NCBI RefSeq assembly: GCF_021603645.1
Contig: NZ_BQHJ01000005.1
Location: 1-64,000 of the forward strand
From: Pseudomonas pseudonitroreducens
GTDB lineage: Bacteria; Pseudomonadota; Gammaproteobacteria; Pseudomonadales; Pseudomonadaceae
DNA length: 64,000 nucleotides
Direction of reading: 5' to 3'
The notes under the pieces were generated by a model, which worked only from the letters and a program-made list of their open reading frames with translations, made no database searches and had not been told where the DNA came from. Of the stretch, positions 55,574 to 63,843 are shown one piece after another. The stretch's first letter is position 1; every line of letters begins with the position of its first letter. The position numbers were made by a program, and so were the translations under genes.

Positions 55574-55985
55574 GCCGGACCGCTCTGCGTAGGATGGCGT
55601 GGAGCGCAGCGATACCCATCAATCTGCGCGCCAGCAGCATGGGTATCGCTGCGCACGGACATGGATCATGTAGGAGCGAGCTTGCTCGCGAACCGTCTTG
55701 ATGTCGGCGCCGCAGGGGTACTTCGTTCGCGAGCAAGCTCGCTCCTACAACAGCAGGCCTGCGCCTGCATCTCGCGGGCCAGGCCGGCGCGACTGGTGCT
55801 GGACCTGTAAGCCGGATCGCTCTACGTAGGATGGCGTGGAGCGCAGCGATACCCATCAATCCGCCTGCGCGCCAGCAGCATGGGTATCGCTGCGCTCCAC
55901 CCATCCTACAACAGCAGATCTGCGCCTGTGTCTCGCGGGACCGGTCGGCGCGGTTGGTGCTGGACCCTTAATCCGTATTGCTCCT
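55511..55985 (+). repeat. Three tandem copies of the iacF 3' end separated by palindromic repeats
   Basis: Copy 1 (55511-55587) is the real gene end (QICACVSRARSARLVLDL, stop). Copy 2 (55749-55825) reads QACACISRARPARLVLDL and stop TAA. Copy 3 (55910-55975) reads QICACVSRDRSARLVLDP and stop TAA. Copies 1 and 2 are each followed by AAGCCGGA-CGCTCT and a family C repeat (55589-55655, 55826-55909). A family A pair lies at 55670-55748 and a family B pair at 56007-56078. Copies 2 and 3 have no start codon and are relics. Confidence 0.9.
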
Positions 55986-56192
55986 CGGCACTCGGGCGGG
56001 CTTTGCGTAGGAGCGGACTCTGTCCGCGATAGATTCCTCCTCGCGCCGGAACTCATCGCGGACAGAGTCCGCTCCTACGGGATAAGGTCGGTGCGCGGTG
56101 GCAGCGCTGGCAATTCGTCTGGCAGGCAGCGACACTCGCGCGCCGCCGGCAATTGCTAGCCTCCGGCGCTAGTCTTTCGATCGGAGATCCCC

Positions 56193-56897
56193 ATGCCTGC
56201 GCTGATTGCGCGCCTGGCGCTCGGCTGCCTGCTGCCGGTCGCCATCCTGCTCGGCCTCGGCGCCATGCCGGGGCTTGGCTATGCCTGGGATTTCGCCAAC
56301 GCTGCCGGGCTGCTCGGCGCCTGCCTGCTGGGGCTGCTGTTCGTCATCGCTGGCCGCCCGCAGCCGCGCCCGCTGTATGAAGGCAAGTTCTTCCTGCGCC
56401 TGCACCGCGACCTGGGCTTTGCCGCCGTTGCGCTGCTGCTGGTGCATATCGGCGTGCTGCTGGTCGATGAACCACTGCTGATCGAGGACCTGCTGCCTTC
56501 CGCGCCCGGGTACATGCTCGCCGGGCTGGCTTCGGCGATCCTGATGCTGGTGCTCGCGATCTCCAGCCTGAACCGCGTCCGCCCGCGCTGGAGCCGCAGC
56601 GCTGCTTCGTTCCGCCGCTGGCATTACGGCGGTAGTCTATTGGCCCTGTTGCTGATGGCCGTGCACGTGCTTGGCGCGGGGTACTACAGCGGTGGCATCT
56701 GGAAGGGCGCACTGCTGGTGGTGCTGATGCTGGCGGCTGCGATCTGGCCGCGCTTGCCAAAACCTGGCAACGGTATCAGCGGGCGTCAGCGGAACACGGC
56801 GCAAAGGGCTACCTGGTTCGCGCTGGCAGCGAGCGGTGTGATCGTCGGGCTTTCGGCGCTCTACAGCCTGCTGGCGAACCTGGAGCTGCCGCTATGA
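56193..56897 (+). CDS. Membrane cytochrome b/ferric-reductase-like protein
   Basis: 234 aa with about seven hydrophobic helices and GGAG before ATG 56193. The conserved histidines lie within helices in a ferric-reductase-like pattern (FFLRLHRDLGFAAVALLLVHIGVLL; FRRWHYGGSLLALLLMAVHVLG), which would bind heme b as in YedZ/MsrQ or FRE proteins. There is no NADH/FAD domain. The stop overlaps the start of the four-heme cytochrome by 4 nt, so both form one electron-transfer unit across the inner membrane. Partner substrates are not known. Confidence 0.8.
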   Translation: MPALIARLALGCLLPVAILLGLGAMPGLGYAWDFANAAGLLGACLLGLLFVIAGRPQPRPLYEGKFFLRLHRDLGFAAVALLLVHIGVLLVDEPLLIEDLLPSAPGYMLAGLASAILMLVLAISSLNRVRPRWSRSAASFRRWHYGGSLLALLLMAVHVLGAGYYSGGIWKGALLVVLMLAAAIWPRLPKPGNGISGRQRNTAQRATWFALAASGVIVGLSALYSLLANLELPL

Positions 56898-57265
56898 AGC
56901 GAGTCTGGATCGGGCTTTTGCTTGTTTCAGTCGTGGCGCTGTCGGTGGGAGCGTGGTTCGCCCACGGGCATTGGCAACGCAGCCGGCCGCTGATGCCGTT
57001 GGCCTTCCCCCACGAGCCGCACGCCTCGGTGAACTGCATCACCTGTCACCACGACTACAAGGACCAGTCGCCTTCGGTCTCCGGCAACCGCACCTGCATT
57101 CTCTGCCACAAGCAGAGCCCGGCGCTGGCGGTGCGTATCGAGGCGGATTTCCATCAGCTGTGCCAGAGCTGCCACCTCGAACGATTGCAGGCCTTCCACG
57201 CCAGCGGCCCAGTGCGCAGCTGCCAGGCGTGCCACCGTGATTCGACGGGGAAACTCAACCCGTAG
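56894..57265 (+). CDS. Small membrane-anchored tetraheme cytochrome c
   Basis: 123 aa. An N-terminal TM anchor/signal (4-21) is followed by four CxxCH heme sites: CITCH 48-52, CILCH 68-72, CQSCH 90-94, CQACH 110-114. Extra histidines (H40, H43, H53, H87, H102) could be distal ligands. This is the pattern of c3/c7-type low-potential cytochromes. It sits in the periplasm and is translationally coupled to the heme-b-like membrane protein. Possible roles are quinol oxidation or reduction of an external acceptor; nothing in the window names it. Confidence 0.88.
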   Translation: MKRVWIGLLLVSVVALSVGAWFAHGHWQRSRPLMPLAFPHEPHASVNCITCHHDYKDQSPSVSGNRTCILCHKQSPALAVRIEADFHQLCQSCHLERLQAFHASGPVRSCQACHRDSTGKLNP

Positions 57266-57404
57266 GGCGCATAACGCCTGGGTCGTTATCTTTCCTGCGA
57301 AGCGGCAAGTCGAGACCTTCTTTGTAGGATGGTGTGGAGCGCAGCGATACCCATCGTGTCCTGCACTTAACAGCATGGGTATCGCTGCGCTCCACCCATC
57401 CTAC
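57264..57404. repeat. Partial family D unit and family C inverted repeat
   Basis: 57264-57290 is the left half of family D (GTAGGGCGCATAACGCC ... GTTAT). 57324-57404 is a full family C inverted repeat (GTAGGATGGTGTGGAGCGCA ... GCGCTCCACCCATCCTAC). Nothing else is seen in the 250-bp gap before davA. Confidence 0.82.
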
Positions 57405-57486
57405 GGAGTCATCCGGAGTGCCGAATTGTGGGAGCGTGGGGACGCCTGGTTCTTGCTCCTGCAAGAGAAGTTGCAGCGCCGATAGA

Positions 57487-57514
57487 GAAAGCCCGGCGTG
57501 ATGCCGGGCTTTTC
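57487..57514. terminator. Terminator at the 3' end of davA
   Basis: GAAAGCCCGGC-GTGAT-GCCGGGCTTTTC, an 8-10 bp stem with T runs on both strands, directly after the davA stop on the minus strand. Confidence 0.9.
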
Positions 57515-57515
57515 T

Positions 57516-58304
57516 TCAGTTGCGATACAGCACCGGTCGCCGCAGGTGCACATAGCTGTACCCCTCGCGTGCCAGGGCGATGCGTTGCGGGTCCAGCTCG
57601 GCTACCAGTAGTTCCTCGCTGTGCTTGGCCTTGGTCAGCACCTGGCCATCCGGGGCGACGATGCTGCTCAAGCCGCAGTACTCGATCTCGCCTTCGCTGC
57701 CGACATAGTTGGCGTAGGCGAGGAACACCTGGTTCTCGTAGGCGCGGGTCGGTACCAGCACCTGGGCGACGAACTCGTAGGGGCGCATGTTGGCGGTGGG
57801 CACCAGCACGATATCCGCGCCTGCCAGCGCCAGAGTGCGCACGGCCTCGGGGAACTCCACGTCGAAGCAGATCAGCAGGCCGATCTTCCAGCCGTCCAGC
57901 TCGAAGATCGCCGGCGGCTCGTCGGAAGCGCTGAACTGGCTGCGGTCGAGATCACCGTAGAGGTGGGTCTTGCGGTAGTTGGCGCGGCGTTCGCCCTGGC
58001 GGTCGATCAGCTGCACGCTGTTGAAGATGGCGCCGTTGCTGTCGCGCTCCGGGTAGCCGTAGAGAATGCCGAGCTTGTTGGATTGGGCGATCTCGGCGAT
58101 GCGCCGGGCGGAGGGGCCGTCGGCGCTTTCCGCCAGCTCCGCGACGCGTTTAGCGCCGATGTTGTAGCCGGACAGGAACATCTCCGGCAGCACCAGCAGG
58201 TCCGCACCGTTCTGCACCGCCTGCCGGGCAGCCTGCTCCAGACGCTGCAGGTTGCCGGCGACGTCTTCGGGGCCGGGCGGGCACTGGTAGAGGGCGAGGT
58301 ACAT
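57516..58304 (-). CDS. davA: DavA, 5-aminovaleramidase (nitrilase superfamily)
   Basis: 262 aa from ATG 58304 (AAGGAG six bases upstream). The carbon-nitrogen hydrolase triad is present: E41 (LPEMFLSGYN), K112 (NYRKTHLYGD), C146 (LICFDVEFPE). Size and pairing with davB match P. putida DavA (~264 aa), which hydrolyses 5-aminovaleramide to 5-aminovalerate. It lies 92 bp after davB on the same strand; a GGCCGGG ... CCCGGCC hairpin in the gap may tune expression. davT/davD for the next steps are not in the window. Confidence 0.9.
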   Translation of the reverse strand: MYLALYQCPPGPEDVAGNLQRLEQAARQAVQNGADLLVLPEMFLSGYNIGAKRVAELAESADGPSARRIAEIAQSNKLGILYGYPERDSNGAIFNSVQLIDRQGERRANYRKTHLYGDLDRSQFSASDEPPAIFELDGWKIGLLICFDVEFPEAVRTLALAGADIVLVPTANMRPYEFVAQVLVPTRAYENQVFLAYANYVGSEGEIEYCGLSSIVAPDGQVLTKAKHSEELLVAELDPQRIALAREGYSYVHLRRPVLYRN

Positions 58305-58396
58305 GGTGTTCTCCTTCGAAATGCGCAAGGCCGGGACCAGGCAGTTTGCACCTGAACCCGGCCCTGCGCGAGCCGCTCTTCACTGAGTGGAATGAA

Positions 58397-60079
58397 TCAA
58401 TCCGGCAGCACCATCGGGCCAAGCTCGGCGAAGCGATCGCCAGGGCCGGGGTTCTGCGGATGGGTGGCACCGCCGAAGTGCTTCATGATGCCCCACACAG
58501 CGTTCAGCGAGGTCTGCACCGCGCCTTCCACCCAGGCCGGGGTCCAGGACACATCGTCACCGGCAATGAAGATGCCGCGCTGCTCGGCGGGCATGTCGTC
58601 CTGCATGAAGTGCGCGTACATGCGCTGGTTGTAGCGGTAGTGGCCCGGCAGCGCGCCCTTGAAGGCGCCGAGGAAGTGCGGGTCGGCCTCCCAGGATACG
58701 GTGATCGGGTTGCCGATGATGTGCCCGGCGATGTCGACCTTCGGGTAGACCTTCTTCAGTGCGTCCAGGGCCAGCTGCACGCGCTTCTCCACCGGGTGCG
58801 GGAGCATCTTCATGGCGTCGCTCATCCAGGAGTAGGACAGGCAGATCACCCCCGGCTTGTCGTCGCCGTTGTCGAACAGGTAGGTGCCGCGGGTGAGGCG
58901 GTCGGTGAGGGTCATGCTCATCACGTCGCGGCCGGTCTGCGGGTCCTTGTCCTTCCAGAAAGGCCGGTCGACCATCACGAAGGTCTTCGAGGATTGCATG
59001 TAGCGGGTGCGGTCCAGGGCCATCCACATCTTCTGCGAGAACAGCGCTTCCTCGCATTCGATCTGGGTGGTCAGCAGCCAGGTCTGGCAGGTCGCCAGAA
59101 CGGCCGCGTAGTGGCGGGTATCGCCCCAGTAGTCGGTGACGGCGAAGGTGCCATCGGTGGCGCGGGCGATCTTCTTCACGCCCGGGCGCGGTGCGCCGTT
59201 GTGCAGCGAGGCCAGGGAGGTTCCGGCCGGCCAGTGCGCGCAGTTTTCCGGCACGTGGCTCCAGATGCCGCGCGGTACCTGCTCGACACCGCCTACGACC
59301 AGATGCTGGTGGTCGTCGCAGTTGGTCATCACCACGCGGAAGATTTCCAGCATGGAGTTGGGGAAGTCCGAGTCCCAGCCGCCGGTGCCGAAGCCGACCT
59401 GGCCGAAGATTTCGCGGTGCTGGAAGGACAGCCGGGAGAAGGCCTTGGAGCTGGCGACGAAGTCGTAGAAGGTGCGGTCGTCCCACTTGGGCACCAGCTC
59501 GTCCCACAGGGCCTTGAGCTTGACCGTGTCGCGCTCGCGGATGGCCTCCTGGATCTCGGAGAAGCGCGCGCCGTCTTCCAGCGCGTCGGCCCAGGCCTGG
59601 GCGACTTCGCGGAAGATTTCCGGCAGGTCGTCGATCTTCTCCGCGTAGTGGCTGGTGCCTTCCAGGTCGACCACGGTGCTGCCCGAGGCCGGGGTCAGCG
59701 GGTTGGGGAAGGGCCGGGTTTCCAGGCCGAGCTTGTCGACGTAGTGGTAGAAGGCGGTGCTGGACACCGGGAAGCGCATGCCGCCCAGCTCGGCGATGAT
59801 GCCGTCGGCGCCTTCGAAGGTCTCCGAACGCAGGCGGCCGCCCATCTTCGAGGCTTCATAGACGACGGGCTTCAGGCCCATCTTCATCAGCTCGTAGGCC
59901 GCCACCAGCCCGGAAATGCCGGCGCCGACGATGGCCACTTCCTGGCCGTGCTGCTCGGCCGGGATGCTGCCCAGGCCGGCGGGGTGCTCGATCCAGTCGT
60001 CGAAGGCGAAGGGGAAGTCAGGGCCGAAGATGGTCACCGGTTTCTTGCCGGGGGTGTGGGGATGGCGGTTCTTATGCAT
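58397..60079 (-). CDS. davB: DavB, L-lysine 2-monooxygenase
   Basis: 560 aa from ATG 60079, the same length as P. putida DavB as remembered. It is a flavin amine-oxidase fold: VAIVGAGISGLVAAYELMKMG (FAD-binding), GGRLRSETF, ELGGMRFP, and the C-terminal FIAGDDVSWTPAWVEGAVQT. Family-specific stretches such as ITIFGPDFPFAFDDW-type and CDDHQHLVVGGVEQVP match lysine monooxygenase. It oxidatively decarboxylates L-lysine to 5-aminovaleramide. Divergent from an Lrp-type gene (227-bp gap) and followed by davA. Confidence 0.93.
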   Translation of the reverse strand: MHKNRHPHTPGKKPVTIFGPDFPFAFDDWIEHPAGLGSIPAEQHGQEVAIVGAGISGLVAAYELMKMGLKPVVYEASKMGGRLRSETFEGADGIIAELGGMRFPVSSTAFYHYVDKLGLETRPFPNPLTPASGSTVVDLEGTSHYAEKIDDLPEIFREVAQAWADALEDGARFSEIQEAIRERDTVKLKALWDELVPKWDDRTFYDFVASSKAFSRLSFQHREIFGQVGFGTGGWDSDFPNSMLEIFRVVMTNCDDHQHLVVGGVEQVPRGIWSHVPENCAHWPAGTSLASLHNGAPRPGVKKIARATDGTFAVTDYWGDTRHYAAVLATCQTWLLTTQIECEEALFSQKMWMALDRTRYMQSSKTFVMVDRPFWKDKDPQTGRDVMSMTLTDRLTRGTYLFDNGDDKPGVICLSYSWMSDAMKMLPHPVEKRVQLALDALKKVYPKVDIAGHIIGNPITVSWEADPHFLGAFKGALPGHYRYNQRMYAHFMQDDMPAEQRGIFIAGDDVSWTPAWVEGAVQTSLNAVWGIMKHFGGATHPQNPGPGDRFAELGPMVLPD

Positions 60080-60260
60080 TGGAGGCTCCCTTCTATTTTT
60101 TCGACGTACGCGGCGTGCCGGCTTGTAGCACCAGCTTGGCAAGGCTTTCTGCGGCCCGCAGAGGCCAGTCGATGGATGGCGCGCTGGCAAAGAAATGGCG
60201 AGCTGTGAGGGCTCGCCGTGGCGTCCACTATTGCAAAGGCCGTCGTTGAAATGAACCTGA

Positions 60261-60275
60261 CAATCTGCAAGATTG
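60261..60275. promoter_or_regulatory. Candidate operator for the Lrp-type regulator
   Basis: CAATCT-GCA-AGATTG is a perfect inverted repeat with a 3-bp centre in the davB/lrp divergent gap. A second palindrome, ATTGATCAAT, follows at 60294-60303 next to the regulator start, and a GGCGAGC ... GCTCGCC hairpin is near 60197-60218. The assignment rests on symmetry and place. Confidence 0.5.
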
Positions 60276-60306
60276 GCGAGAGTATTCAGGCAGATTGATC
60301 AATACA

Positions 60307-60744
60307 ATGAGCAATATGACGAAAAACGCCGATGCGGCCTTATTGAACCTGCTGCGCGCCAACGCCCGCGAGTCGATCTCCGAGCTAGCGCGCAAGCTTG
60401 GCGTATCGCGCTCCACGGTTCAGAGCCGTATCGAGCGGCTGGAGCAGCAGGGCATCATCAGTGGCTATTCGATCAAGGTGTCGGATAGCTACGCGCAGTC
60501 GCTGGTGCGCGCCCACGTGCTGGTGACGGCGCTGCCGAAATTGTCACACCAGGTGGTGCAGGCGCTGGAGAAGATCGCCGAGGTGAAGACACTGCATTCG
60601 GTGAGCGGCAACTTCGACATGATCGTGATCGTCGAGGCGCTGTCGATCCGCGACCTGGATGCGGTGCTGGACCGCATTGGCGCGCTGGACGGGGTAGAGC
60701 GGACGATGTCGTCGATCATTCTGTCGACGCGCATCGATCGGTGA
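60307..60744 (+). CDS. Lrp/AsnC-family regulator, probable regulator of davBA
   Basis: 145 aa from ATG 60307; ATG 60316 or TTG 60295 are alternatives, as no strong RBS marks one. It has an AsnC helix-turn-helix (DAALLNLLRANARESISELARKLGVSRSTVQSRIERLEQQGIISGY) and a C-terminal RAM ligand domain (VLVTALPKLSHQVVQALEKIAEVKTLHSVSGNFDMIVIVEA). It is divergent from davB. Pseudomonas lysine genes often have an adjacent Lrp-type regulator, so lysine is a likely ligand. Confidence 0.88.
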   Translation: MSNMTKNADAALLNLLRANARESISELARKLGVSRSTVQSRIERLEQQGIISGYSIKVSDSYAQSLVRAHVLVTALPKLSHQVVQALEKIAEVKTLHSVSGNFDMIVIVEALSIRDLDAVLDRIGALDGVERTMSSIILSTRIDR

Positions 60745-60782
60745 GGGGCGTTTCTCTTGCTGGAAGTACGTGCCGGCGGTTT

Positions 60783-60902
60783 CCCCTCACCCCAGCCCTC
60801 TCCCGGAGGGAGAGGGGGCAGACCGTGCCGGCTGACGCCTTGGTTTCATCCTGTACCGAACGGTCCCCTCTCCCGCTTGCGGGAGAGGGTTAGGGTGAGG
60901 GG
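60783..60902. repeat. Family E element, copy 3 (inverted)
   Basis: Inverted relative to copies at 31515 and 54353: CCCCTCACCCCAGCCCTCTC ... core GTGCCGGCTGACGCC ... GGGTTAGGGTGAGGGG. It occupies most of the 178-bp gap between the convergent Lrp gene and lysA. Confidence 0.82.
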
Positions 60903-60922
60903 CATTTGATCTTACGGAGCGA

Positions 60923-62167
60923 TCAGCCCAGGTCTTCTTCCAGCGCCAGCAGCTCTTCCACGCGCTGGCGGCGGCGGATCAGCCTGGCTTCGGTGCCTTC
61001 CAGCAGCACTTCGGCGATCAGCGGACGGCTGTTGTAGTTCGACGACATGGACGCGCCATACGCGCCGGTATCCTCGATCAGCAGCAGGTCGCCGACCTGG
61101 GCGCGCGGCAGGGCGCGGGGGATGACCACGCCGCCGTCACCCTGGGTGAACACGTCGCCGGACTCGCACAGCGGGCCGGCCACCACGGTGTCGATCACCT
61201 CGCGGCTGGCCACATCGCCGGCCAGTACGCGGATGCCGTGGTAGCTGCCATACATGGACGGGCGCATCAGCTCGTTGAAGCCGGCGTCCACCAGGACGAA
61301 GTGGTTGCGGCCGGCATCCTTGGTGGCGCGGACTTCGCTGAGCAGGCAACCGGACTGGGCAACCAGGTAGCGGCCCGGTTCGATCTCCAGGTGCAGCGTG
61401 TGACCGACCACGGCTTCGGCGGCGTTGCGCGCCTTGTCCCACAGCTGGAAGTAATGCGCGGTGTCCACTTCCGGGTCGCCGGCGCGGTAGGGGATGGACA
61501 GGCCGCCGCCGGCGGAGATGCCGGACAGGTCGTGGCCGGCGTCCTTCACCTGCTGCACCAGGCCGAGCATGGCTTCGCCGACCTGGGCCAGGTGGCCGTA
61601 GTCGACGCCCGAGCCGATGTGCATGTGCAGGCCGACCAGGCGCAGGCCGCGCTCGCGGATCACGTCCAGGGCGGCGCGCAGGTCGCTGTGCCAGATACCG
61701 TGCTTGGAGTGTTCGCCGCCGGTGTTGGTCTTGTTGCTGTGGCCGTGGCCGAAACCGGGGTTGATGCGCAGCCACACCGGGTGGCCGGGGGCGACTTCGC
61801 CCAGCTGGCGGAGCATATCGATGGAGCCGGCGTTCACCGGAATGCCGTGCTCGACCACGGTTTCCAGCGTGGTGCGGTCCAGCAGGTCGGCGGTGAAGAC
61901 GATCTCGGATTCATCCTCGCGGCACGAGTAGCCAGCGGCCAGGGCGCGCAGCAGTTCGCCCTGGGAAACGGCGTCGACCTTCACCCCCTGTTCGCGCATC
62001 AGGCGCAGGATGTGCAGGTTGGAGCAGGCCTTCTGGGCGAAGCGGATGATATCGAAGCTCTTCAGACGCTCGATCTGGCTGCGGATGGTGGCGGCGTCGT
62101 AGATCCACAGCGGGGTGCCGAATTGCAGGGCGAGCTGTTCGGCGCGGGGCAGGGCGAGGGAAGTCAT
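60923..62167 (-). CDS. lysA: Diaminopimelate decarboxylase
   Basis: 414 aa. PLP-binding lysine K46 lies in RFAQKACSN, the E. coli LysA form of the YAVKAN motif. HIGSGVDYGHL, ISAGGGLSIPY, EIEPGRYLVAQSG and the substrate-binding GPLCESGDVF follow, then TGAYGASMSSNYNSRP. It makes L-lysine from meso-diaminopimelate. The protein is of the E. coli LysA type and is paired with lysR. It lies next to lysine-degrading davBA. Confidence 0.95.
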   Translation of the reverse strand: MTSLALPRAEQLALQFGTPLWIYDAATIRSQIERLKSFDIIRFAQKACSNLHILRLMREQGVKVDAVSQGELLRALAAGYSCREDESEIVFTADLLDRTTLETVVEHGIPVNAGSIDMLRQLGEVAPGHPVWLRINPGFGHGHSNKTNTGGEHSKHGIWHSDLRAALDVIRERGLRLVGLHMHIGSGVDYGHLAQVGEAMLGLVQQVKDAGHDLSGISAGGGLSIPYRAGDPEVDTAHYFQLWDKARNAAEAVVGHTLHLEIEPGRYLVAQSGCLLSEVRATKDAGRNHFVLVDAGFNELMRPSMYGSYHGIRVLAGDVASREVIDTVVAGPLCESGDVFTQGDGGVVIPRALPRAQVGDLLLIEDTGAYGASMSSNYNSRPLIAEVLLEGTEARLIRRRQRVEELLALEEDLG

Positions 62168-62246
62168 GAATGGGCTCCGAAAGTAGATGCCGCTAGTCTA
62201 CCGGGCCTTTGTCTGGTTGAATAATGCCGCTTGTTATTCGGTCAAT

Positions 62247-63182
62247 TCATTTTTGATATAGGGTGCAGCCCACGCCGGCTTCGCGCAGGCGCTGCACCAG
62301 CACGCCAGCTTCTGCCTGAAGTGCCGCGACGAAGCGCTCGCGCAGCGGCGTAGCGGGGCGGTACAGCGGCTTCGCCACGCTCACCTGGAACGGCAGCGAG
62401 AACGCCAGCGGGCGCAGCTGGATGCCCTGGCCCTGGAACATCAGCGCGGTGATCGGGTTGACCACGGCCAGGCCCAGTCCGGCGCGGACCATGCTGCACA
62501 CCGAGACGGCGCTGTGGGTTTCCACCTGCATCTGCCGCTGCACGCCGGCGCCGAGGAATACCGCGTCGATCAGGTGCCGATAGCGGTCGCTGGTGGCCAG
62601 GCTGACGAAGGGCTGGCCGGCGAAATCCGTTGCTTCCAGGCGCTCGCGGGCCAGCAGCGGGTGGCCATCCGGGAGAATGCACACCTCGTCCACTGCCAGC
62701 AGCGGCTGCAGCTCGGTGCCGCGCGGGGCGTCGTCGTTCTCGATCAGACCGATGTCGTGGTGCTGGGCGCTCAGGGCCTCTTCCAGATGCGGCGACTCCA
62801 GCGCCGCGACTTCCAGGCTGATGGCCGGGTTTTCCCGGCTGAAGCGTCTGCAGGCTTCCGGCAGCAGCGCCTGGGATAGCGCCGGCAGGCAGCCGATGGA
62901 GAACTTGCCCTCGGCGAACTGCCCCAGGCTGCCGGCGAAGGCGACGATGCGCTCCAGTCCGCTGAAGGAGCGCTCCACTTCCTCGAACAGCATCAACGCC
63001 CGCGCCGTCGGCGCCAGCCGCCCGCGCTCGCGCAGGAACAGCTCGAAGCCGACCAGTTGCTCCAGCCGCGCCAGCTCGCGGCTGACGGTGGGCTGGCTGG
63101 TATGCAGGAAGGCCGCCGCACGGGTGACGCTGCCGGTAGTCATGACGGCGCGGAAGACTTCGATATGGCGGAGGCTGATCAT
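62247..63182 (-). CDS. lysR: LysR, activator of lysA
   Basis: 311 aa from ATG 63182, equal in length to E. coli LysR. The N-terminus (LRHIEVFRAVMTTGSVTRAAAFLHTSQPTVSRELARLEQLVGFELF) and VETHSAVSVCSMVRAGLGLAVVNPITAL are very close to E. coli LysR as remembered. In E. coli it is divergent from lysA and activates it; here the two are in tandem on the same strand with a 79-bp gap. The lysA promoter may lie in 62168-62246, where an AT-rich segment (62220-62262) is visible. Confidence 0.9.
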   Translation of the reverse strand: MISLRHIEVFRAVMTTGSVTRAAAFLHTSQPTVSRELARLEQLVGFELFLRERGRLAPTARALMLFEEVERSFSGLERIVAFAGSLGQFAEGKFSIGCLPALSQALLPEACRRFSRENPAISLEVAALESPHLEEALSAQHHDIGLIENDDAPRGTELQPLLAVDEVCILPDGHPLLARERLEATDFAGQPFVSLATSDRYRHLIDAVFLGAGVQRQMQVETHSAVSVCSMVRAGLGLAVVNPITALMFQGQGIQLRPLAFSLPFQVSVAKPLYRPATPLRERFVAALQAEAGVLVQRLREAGVGCTLYQK

Positions 63183-63292
63183 GCTCGGAGCCGGAAGGGG
63201 GGATGGCGGCAGCGTAAGGTGTCCGCGCGGTCTCGGCAAATCGGCCGGGGTTGTGTAGTGTCGGGCCGTCATTGAAAGGAGCGACAAGGCTG

Positions 63293-63667
63293 ATGGAAGG
63301 CGAACGATCCTTGCCCGGTGAACCCGGACTCGCACGTCTGGCGTTCTGGGTCCTGGCGGGTGCTGCGCTGGCCCTGGCGCTCGCCGCGGCGGGCATGGCG
63401 CTGGCGATGTTCCTGGTGCTGGGCGGTGATATCGGGGCGCTGAGCGATTACGGCCGCTTCCACGCCATCCTGGTTCCCGCCGTCCTGTGCAGTGCGTTGT
63501 TCGCGCTGGGGCAGATATTCTGGCTGATGCTCCGCAGCTGCCGCGCCCGCGTGTTACTGGTTGTGCTCTACACGCCTTTCGCGCTGCTGATCTGGGCGGG
63601 CTTCACCGGGCCGTACCTGTTCTCGCTGTCGGTGGCCGAGCTGGTCATCTACCTGCTGGGAGGCTGA
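63293..63667 (+). CDS. Small three-TM membrane protein
   Basis: 124 aa from ATG 63293 (AAAGGAG at 63276-63282). There are three hydrophobic helices: LAFWVLAGAALALALAAAGMALAMFLVLG, FHAILVPAVLCSALFALGQIFWLML, and VLLVVLYTPFALLIWAGF with YLFSLSVAELVIYLL. No recognised family and no charged catalytic motif. It is divergent from lysR across ~110 bp. Confidence 0.75.
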   Translation: MEGERSLPGEPGLARLAFWVLAGAALALALAAAGMALAMFLVLGGDIGALSDYGRFHAILVPAVLCSALFALGQIFWLMLRSCRARVLLVVLYTPFALLIWAGFTGPYLFSLSVAELVIYLLGG

Positions 63668-63676
63668 GCGCTCCCG

Positions 63677-63835
63677 GTAGGATGGGTGGAGCGCAGCGAT
63701 ACTCATGCGGTTGGTGCAGGGAACTGATGGGTATCGCTGCGCTCCACGCCATCCTACGAAGCAGTATTCCTGCGAGACTTCCTGGCGCCGCCGGACTTTG
63801 CAGGGCGAATAACGCCTCAAGCGTTATCCGCCGCC
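63677..63835. repeat. Family C inverted repeat and partial family D unit
   Basis: 63677-63759 is family C (GTAGGATGGGTGGAGCGCAG ... GCTGCGCTCCACGCCATCCTAC). 63801-63835 is the left half of family D (GGGCGAATAACGCC ... GCGTTATCCGCCG). Confidence 0.82.
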
Positions 63836-63843
63836 TTGGGGGA

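Noticed and set aside
55749-55975. Copies 2 and 3 of the iacF tail as short genes
   Set aside because: No start codon or RBS; they are 3' fragments ending in stops.
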